Translations under genes and position numbers: made by a program
In this document: in pieces, positions 58,882 through 64,000 of the stretch
How the letters are laid out: the number at the start of each line of letters is the position of its first letter
Position numbering within the stretch: position 1 is the first letter of the stretch
Source: Halorussus pelagicus
Lineage (GTDB): Archaea; Halobacteriota; Halobacteria; Halobacteriales; Haladaptataceae
NCBI RefSeq assembly: GCF_004087835.1
Contig: NZ_CP035119.1
Location: 1,922,001 to 1,986,000, forward strand
Direction: 5' to 3'
DNA length: 64,000 nt
Notes under the pieces: model-generated
What the model saw: the letters and a program-made list of their open reading frames with translations, nothing else
What the model was told of the DNA's origin: nothing
The model's database searches: none

Positions 58882-60072
58882 ATGTCGCACCACTCGCGCC
58901 GCAGTTTCCTCACGGTCGCAGGAGCATCGCTACTGAGTACCGCGGGCCTCGGAGTTTCGAGCGAGGTGGGTACCGCCCAGTCTTCGGGGGACGAGTTCAC
59001 GGTCGTCGAGGAGTCCCCGACGACAAAGACGCTGTTCAGCGCAGTCACGTCGAGCGAGGGCCCCGTCGCGGTCGGCGCGGGCGGCGATGTCGTCGCCCGC
59101 GGCGCGAACGGCTGGTCGAAGATAGTCGAGTACGGCCCGCAGGCCCGGAGTCGTCCGCTCCGCGGTGCCGCCGTCACTGACGACGGGAACGGTGTCTGGT
59201 TCGTCGGCGGGTCGGGCGTCATCGGGGAGTACCGGGTCGATACGGACACGCTGACGAACTACTCGGCTCCGAAGGGGAAAACGAGTACGTGGGAGGACGT
59301 GGCGGTGGTCGGCCACGCCGGAACCGACGAGCGCCTCTACTTCGTCAACGGTTCGGGCGAACTGCTCGTCGGCGTCCGTCAGGAGTCGGGAGCGATACGG
59401 TACGAGGAGGTTCTCAAGCCCGGCGGCGGCTCCACCATCCCCGGCATCGACTTTCACGGCCGAAAAGCGGGCCACGTCGCCAGCACGAGTCAACTCGTCG
59501 CGGCGACGAGCGACGGCGGCATGGAGTGGAACCGAATCGGCATCGACTTCGCGGGCGGGGCGTTCTACGACCTCGCCAGCGTCGCGGCGGACGATGTCAA
59601 CGTGGCTGGCGGTGACGGCATCGTCTACAGGTACGACGGGTCGCGCTGGACGCCTCACGTAATCGACGGCGACAGGCAGGCGATTCGCGGCATCGACCGG
59701 GACGGCGGCGACGGTCTCGCTGTCGGGACCGACGGAAAAATCTACGAGCGACAGTCCGCGGGCGAGTGGACCCGGTTCCAGACGGCGACCGACGCCCAGT
59801 TCAACGGCGTCGCCAGCGGCCCGAACTTCGACGTTGCGGTCGGGAACACCGGAGCCATCGCCGAGCGGACGGTGGACGGCGACGATGGCGACGACGGTAT
59901 TCTCCCGATTCTCGGCGGGTCCGCGACCGACTCGCTCGTGACCACGACGCTCGACAGCACGACGACCGACTCGATTCTCGACGGCGATTTCGAACCGGAG
60001 TTCCCCGTGGCTTACGACCCGGATGCCGTCGTCGAAGTCGTCGAGGGCAAGTGGGTCCTCGGCGAGTCGTAA
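58882..60072 (+). CDS. Tat-exported beta-propeller-like protein
   Basis: This 396-residue protein has a twin-arginine signal (SRRSFLTVAGASLLSTAGL), with cleavage near residue 34. The body consists of repeated blocks such as LFSAVTSSEGPVAVGAGGDV, GVWFVGGSGVIGEY, VASTSQLVAATSDGGMEWNR and NVAGGDGIVYRYDGSRW. These are YCF48/BNR-like propeller blades. A Thr/Asp-rich tail follows residue 330. It is probably extracellular, with an unknown ligand. It is divergent from pilB and precedes the ABC genes by 179 bases. Confidence 0.75.
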   Translation: MSHHSRRSFLTVAGASLLSTAGLGVSSEVGTAQSSGDEFTVVEESPTTKTLFSAVTSSEGPVAVGAGGDVVARGANGWSKIVEYGPQARSRPLRGAAVTDDGNGVWFVGGSGVIGEYRVDTDTLTNYSAPKGKTSTWEDVAVVGHAGTDERLYFVNGSGELLVGVRQESGAIRYEEVLKPGGGSTIPGIDFHGRKAGHVASTSQLVAATSDGGMEWNRIGIDFAGGAFYDLASVAADDVNVAGGDGIVYRYDGSRWTPHVIDGDRQAIRGIDRDGGDGLAVGTDGKIYERQSAGEWTRFQTATDAQFNGVASGPNFDVAVGNTGAIAERTVDGDDGDDGILPILGGSATDSLVTTTLDSTTTDSILDGDFEPEFPVAYDPDAVVEVVEGKWVLGES

Positions 60073-60251
60073 CCGAGCGGTAACGGTCTCCCGCGGCCGC
60101 TTTTCGATCCTCCATTCGTTGCGGCTCCGCCGCCCGTTACACTCTCGGCTGGTCAGCGCTGCTCCGAGAGTACCGATTTCTCTACTAGACCACATATCAA
60201 TAGATAATGTTTTTCAACAACACTATTACCGGAGAAGTCAACAGTGAACTC

Positions 60252-61169
60252 ATGCCAGCGATACGAACCGAAAACCTAACCAAGCGATTCGGCGACGACG
60301 TGGTCGCCGTCGAGGACTTGAACCTCACCGTCGAGGAGGGCGAGGTGTTCGGCTACCTCGGCCCGAACGGCGCGGGCAAGTCCACGACCATCAACGTCCT
60401 GCTGGACTACATCCGGCCGTCCGAGGGGACCGTGACCGTCCTCGGCCACGATGCCCAAGACGAGAGCCAGCGGATTCACGAGCGAATCGGCATCCTGCCC
60501 GAGGGCTTCGACCTTTACGACCGCCTTTCGGGGCGAAAGCACATCGAGTTCGCGGTGGACTCGAAGGACACCGACGACGACCCCAGCGAGATTCTGGACC
60601 GGGTGGGACTCGAACCGGAGGCGGCCGAGCGCAAGGCCGGTGGCTACTCGACCGGGATGGCCCAACGCCTCGCGCTCGGGATGGCGCTGGTCGGCGACCC
60701 CGACCTGCTGATTCTGGACGAACCATCCTCGGGACTCGACCCCAACGGCGCGCGCCAGATGCGCGAGTTGGTCCGCGAGGAGGCCGACCGCGGGACGACG
60801 GTCTTCTTCTCCAGTCACATCCTCGGACAGGTCGAGGCGGTCTGTGACCGGGTGGGTATCATGAACGGCGGCCGCCTCGTCGCCGAGGACACTATCGAGG
60901 GCCTGCGCGAGTCGGTCGGGTCCGGTTCGACGCTCGAACTCTCGGTGGACCGCGTGCCCGACGACCTGCATCTCGACGACATCGAGGCGGTCAGCGACGT
61001 GACCGTCAGCGAAACGGTCATCCGGGTGATGGTCAGCGACCCGAACGTCAAATCGAAGGTCATCAACCGCGTCGAAGAACAGGGCGCGACCGTCACCGAC
61101 ATCGCCACCCAGCAGGCCTCGCTGGAGGACCTGTTCGCGGCCTACACCTCTGTGGGGGTGACGGCATGA
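60252..61169 (+). CDS. ABC transporter ATP-binding protein
   Basis: This 305-residue protein has Walker A GPNGAGKSTT near residue 40, signature STGMAQRLALGMAL, Walker B LLILDEPSSGLDP and the switch His in SSHILGQVE. A C-terminal extension after about residue 215 is typical of ABC-2 exporters of the NosF/CcmA kind. The start at 60252 gives MPAIRTENLTKRFG; a 15-residue extension upstream is AT-rich and less likely. It is coupled to the permease by a four-base overlap. Confidence 0.9.
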   Translation: MPAIRTENLTKRFGDDVVAVEDLNLTVEEGEVFGYLGPNGAGKSTTINVLLDYIRPSEGTVTVLGHDAQDESQRIHERIGILPEGFDLYDRLSGRKHIEFAVDSKDTDDDPSEILDRVGLEPEAAERKAGGYSTGMAQRLALGMALVGDPDLLILDEPSSGLDPNGARQMRELVREEADRGTTVFFSSHILGQVEAVCDRVGIMNGGRLVAEDTIEGLRESVGSGSTLELSVDRVPDDLHLDDIEAVSDVTVSETVIRVMVSDPNVKSKVINRVEEQGATVTDIATQQASLEDLFAAYTSVGVTA

Positions 61170-62005
61170 GCTGGCTCGTCGTCGCGCGCAAGGACTTCGC
61201 GGACGCGGTGCGCTCGCGGATGCTGTGGGTCATCACCGCCATCTTCCTGCTGTTCACCGTAGGCGCGGTGTTCATCCAGAGGGTGGTCTTCTCCGAGCAA
61301 CCGGGCTTCCCGAGCGCGGTGCAGTTTCTGACGGTCCCGGCGGGACTCATCGTCCCGTTGACCGCGCTCGTGGTCGCGTACCTCGCCATCGCGGGCGAGC
61401 GCGAGTCGGGAAGTATCAAGATTCTGCTCGGCCTGCCACACACCCGCGCCGACGTGGTATTGGGCAAACTGGTCGGCCGGACCGCGGTCGTCACCGTCGC
61501 TCTCCTCGTCGCGTTCGTCGGCGCGGCGCTGATCCTGCTCGGACTGTCCGGCGGCCTCGCGGTCGTGGAGTTCGTCCTGCTGACGCTCCTGACCGCGCTG
61601 TTAGGTCTCACCTTCGTCGGCATCGCCATCGGTGCGTCGGCGCTCTCGGCGACGCGCTCGCGGGCGATGGCGCTGGCTATCAGCGCGTTCTTCCTCTTTC
61701 AGGTCATCTGGGACATCATCCCTCTCGGAACCTATTACCTCGTGGAGGGCGGGCTACCGACCGGGGCGACGCGACTTCCGGCGTGGTTCTACCTCGTGCA
61801 GGGTCTCAATCCCACGAACGCCTACTCGCAGGCCTCCGAAATCGTCTTCTCGGGGATCGGCCCGATAGTTCCGGCCGAGGCGCTAGCCGGGTCCTCGGTG
61901 CCGTTCTACGTCCAGAACTGGTTCTGTCTCGTCATCTTGGCCCTCTGGCTGGTCGTGCCAGTGGCGTTGGGCTACTGGCGCTTCGAGCGCGCCGACATCG
62001 GATAG
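61166..62005 (+). CDS. ABC-2-type permease (NosY-like)
   Basis: This 279-residue protein has six membrane helices. It begins MSWLVVARKDFADAVRSRMLW, the amphipathic elbow typical of ABC-2 permeases. The middle has LVVAYLAIAGERESGSIKILLGLPHTRADVVLGK. It works with the preceding ATPase, probably for export. A LanM synthetase gene follows 73 bases later. Whether this transporter handles its peptide product is unknown, since haloarchaea have many similar pairs. Confidence 0.88.
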   Translation: MSWLVVARKDFADAVRSRMLWVITAIFLLFTVGAVFIQRVVFSEQPGFPSAVQFLTVPAGLIVPLTALVVAYLAIAGERESGSIKILLGLPHTRADVVLGKLVGRTAVVTVALLVAFVGAALILLGLSGGLAVVEFVLLTLLTALLGLTFVGIAIGASALSATRSRAMALAISAFFLFQVIWDIIPLGTYYLVEGGLPTGATRLPAWFYLVQGLNPTNAYSQASEIVFSGIGPIVPAEALAGSSVPFYVQNWFCLVILALWLVVPVALGYWRFERADIG

Positions 62006-62078
62006 CCGCCCGCGACAAATTTCCGAACCCTCTCCTGCAAAATTATTAACCTCCGGCGGAACCACTGTCCGCTCACGC

Positions 62079-64000
62079 ATGCGCCGGACGTTCCTCACCG
62101 ACTGCGCGGCCCGGTCTCGACCGCTGGCCGAACTCTTCGACTCGACGGCGAACGCCTCGCTCCCACCCGAATACGCCCCCGAAGACCTGCTCGCGGACTG
62201 GCGAGACGTATTCGACGCCGACGAGGAGTTCCGGGAACGCCTCGAACTCGCGGACCTCACAGTCGAGCGCGTCGGCGAGCGACTTCGAGACGGGGCGGAC
62301 GCCTCCGAATCGCGTCCCGAGTCGCTTCCCGAGCCAATCGAAATCGCCGGGCGAATCGTGGACCGCGCAACCGAGTCCGACCGCGGCGAGGCGCTCGCCG
62401 AGCGCCACGCCGACTCGCCGTTCGTGGATTTGCTCGCGCCCCTCGCCGCGGCCGTCAGCGAACCAGTCGCGCTCGACGCCGACCGCGCTCCGGCGGCCTT
62501 CGAATCGCTGGAAGACTGGCTGTTCGAGCGACTGACGGCGGCGTTCCAGCATCCGCTGTTCATCCTGTTCAAGGCCTATCAGAAGGGGGAGTATCCCGAC
62601 CGCGATTTCGCGGACGCGACCGATTCGACCGCGGTCTACGACGAGTTCGTCGCGGCCCACCGCGACTACGAACCCGTCTTCGAGCAGTACCCGGTCTTGG
62701 CGAAACTGCTCGGCGTCGTCGCCGAGCAGTGGCGCGAGATGGTCCGCCGACTGGACGACCGAATCGCGGCCGACCGGTCCGACCTCGCGCGACGGTTCAA
62801 CGACGGCGAAAAGTTGGGTCGGTTGCGCGACGTGGCGACGCTCTCGGACGACCCCCACGGCGAGGGCGAAATCGTCCTGCGACTCGACTTCGAGCGCGAC
62901 TGCTCGGTCGTCTACAAGCCGCGGTCGGTCGGCGGCGAGGCGGCGTTCGGCGCGGTCATCGACTGGACGAACGCCAACGCGGCGGTGCCGGACCTGTACG
63001 TTCCGGCAGTTCTGGACCGCGGGGAGTACGGCTGGATGGAGGTCGTCTCTCACCGACCCTGCGACTCCGCGGCGGGCGTCGGGCGCTTCTACGAGCGAAT
63101 GGGCGCGCTGACCGCGCTGGCGTTCGTTCTCGGTTCGACCGACCTGCACCACGAGAACATCGTGGCGATGGGCGACCATCCCGTCATCGTGGACCAAGAG
63201 ACCGCCCTCTCCCCGCAGGTCGGCACCTCGAACAAGCCGGTCTCGCCCGCGATGGACTCGCTACTGGAAGACTCCGTGTTGAACACGGTGTTGATTCCGT
63301 TTGCGAAGGACTCGGGCGGACCGGACGCCGACCGGACGAGCAACGGACTGACCGACCTCGCGGGCGAACAGCGCCGCGAGAAGCGCCCGAACTTCCGACA
63401 CCCGAACACCGACGCGATGGAGATGGGCTTCGACAAGCCCTACCGACTCGACGGGGAGAACCTGCCCCGATTCGACGGCGAGGTCCGGGGCGTTTCGTCG
63501 CATCTCGACGAACTGAAGCGGGGATTCCGGGCCGTGACTGACGCGATACTCGCCGACCGAGAGGGATTCGCCGGGCCGTCGGGAGCGCTCGCCGCGTTCG
63601 AGGGGACCGACGTGCGATACTTACCGCGCCCGACGAGTCACTACGCCTCGAAGCTTTCCGAAAGCCTCTATTCGTCGCAACTCCGGTCGGGGGTCGGCCG
63701 GTCGCTCGCGCTGGAGTCGCTCTACACGGTGTTCGTGCCGCGGGCCGACGGCGACGCCGACCTCTGGAAACTCGTCTCGACGGAGCAGGCGACGCTCCGG
63801 CGACTCACGATTCCCCGGTTCACGGTCGAAGCGGACGGCCGCGAACTGGCGGACGGCCGCGGGAACCGACCGGGCGTCGCCGTCGAGGAGTCGCCGCTCG
63901 ACCACGCTCGCCGCCGCGTTTCGAACCTCGACGACCACCGGGTCGAGACCCAACTCCGACTGGTGGACCTCGCGTTCACCGGGTCGTCGGTCTCGGACCC
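62079..64000 (+). CDS. lanM: LanM-type class II lanthipeptide synthetase (5-prime part)
   Basis: The frame is open for 640 codons and leaves the window. It has the LanM dehydratase (DUF4135) layout. An N-terminal helical region runs to FEQYPVLAKLLGVVAEQWRE; the kinase-like core has VVYKPRSVGGEAAF near residue 277. The DLHHEN motif is at 355-360, and VDQET at 371-375. These residues phosphorylate and eliminate Ser/Thr of a precursor peptide. The zinc cyclase domain, expected after about residue 650, lies beyond the window. A TATA-like AAATTATTAAC is about 30 bases upstream. No precursor gene is visible nearby. Confidence 0.88.
   Translation, partial: MRRTFLTDCAARSRPLAELFDSTANASLPPEYAPEDLLADWRDVFDADEEFRERLELADLTVERVGERLRDGADASESRPESLPEPIEIAGRIVDRATESDRGEALAERHADSPFVDLLAPLAAAVSEPVALDADRAPAAFESLEDWLFERLTAAFQHPLFILFKAYQKGEYPDRDFADATDSTAVYDEFVAAHRDYEPVFEQYPVLAKLLGVVAEQWREMVRRLDDRIAADRSDLARRFNDGEKLGRLRDVATLSDDPHGEGEIVLRLDFERDCSVVYKPRSVGGEAAFGAVIDWTNANAAVPDLYVPAVLDRGEYGWMEVVSHRPCDSAAGVGRFYERMGALTALAFVLGSTDLHHENIVAMGDHPVIVDQETALSPQVGTSNKPVSPAMDSLLEDSVLNTVLIPFAKDSGGPDADRTSNGLTDLAGEQRREKRPNFRHPNTDAMEMGFDKPYRLDGENLPRFDGEVRGVSSHLDELKRGFRAVTDAILADREGFAGPSGALAAFEGTDVRYLPRPTSHYASKLSESLYSSQLRSGVGRSLALESLYTVFVPRADGDADLWKLVSTEQATLRRLTIPRFTVEADGRELADGRGNRPGVAVEESPLDHARRRVSNLDDHRVETQLRLVDLAFTGSSVSD

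Overview
The window is chromosomal DNA of a halophilic archaeon (class Halobacteria). The evidence is very high GC with acidic proteins, halocyanin, a proton-pumping bacteriorhodopsin, the haloarchaeal cdrS-ftsZ2-cdrL cell-division locus, CobY/CbiZ-type cobamide salvage, haloarchaeal pilus genes, Tat signal peptides, and AT-rich promoter boxes about 25-30 bases before start codons, as in leaderless transcripts. I cannot fix the genus.

Layout. 1-11250: housekeeping genes (RIO2 kinase, PEBP, AIM24-like, lipoate ligase, endonuclease IV, AzlCD, USP, M29 aminopeptidase), plus a 41-codon ORF behind a DtxR/IdeR-like palindrome. 11344-11547: first copy of a dispersed hairpin-rich repeat. 11669-15471: a sulfur-handling locus (regulator, two YeeE/YedE halves, rhodanese-MBL fusion, TusA, DsrE-like). 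15637-19842: an overlapping cluster of methyltransferase, glycosyltransferase and PTPS-III-like pterin enzyme with a BchC-like dehydrogenase, a candidate pathway for a modified pterin. 20117-22952: bacteriorhodopsin beside a fused lycopene cyclase/beta-carotene dioxygenase, so pigment protein and chromophore enzymes sit together. 23408-26753: tRNA thiolase, then ftsZ2, cdrS and cdrL with five copies of an operator-like box.

26923-29722 is an accessory patch beginning at tRNA-Tyr: an RNase HI gene with an in-frame stop, an AT-rich secreted-protein gene, a frameshifted IS6-type transposase and a beheaded DUF2892 gene. 29768-33875 holds a Tat lipase-like protein, a peroxiredoxin-like protein lacking its cysteine, a creatinase-like M24 protein and halocyanin. 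33948-34111 is the second repeat copy. 34240-40584 is one overlapping operon for cobamide lower-ligand assembly and salvage (HAD, cbiB, cobS, cobY, cobT, cobD, cbiZ, cobA).

40656-50871 is rich in surface and unknown genes: a two-repeat PKD protein, MinD, a TrmB pseudogene, a six-PKD PGF-CTERM surface protein, and a minus-strand run with phosphoesterase, TIM-barrel protein, 51-residue peptide, winged-helix protein, JAMM/MPN protein and a Thr-rich membrane-anchored protein. 51125-58707 is a type IV pilus locus, interrupted between pilB and pilC by an opposite-strand gene for an 8-cysteine secreted peptide. 58882-64000 carries a Tat beta-propeller, an ABC-2 transporter and the start of a LanM-type lanthipeptide synthetase that runs off the window.

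The best candidates for new biology are the pterin/glycosyltransferase cluster, the JAMM/winged-helix operon with its recurring extracellular domain, palindromic DNA elements that encode acidic Ala-Ser linkers inside two enzymes, the cdrS operator array, and the LanM gene.
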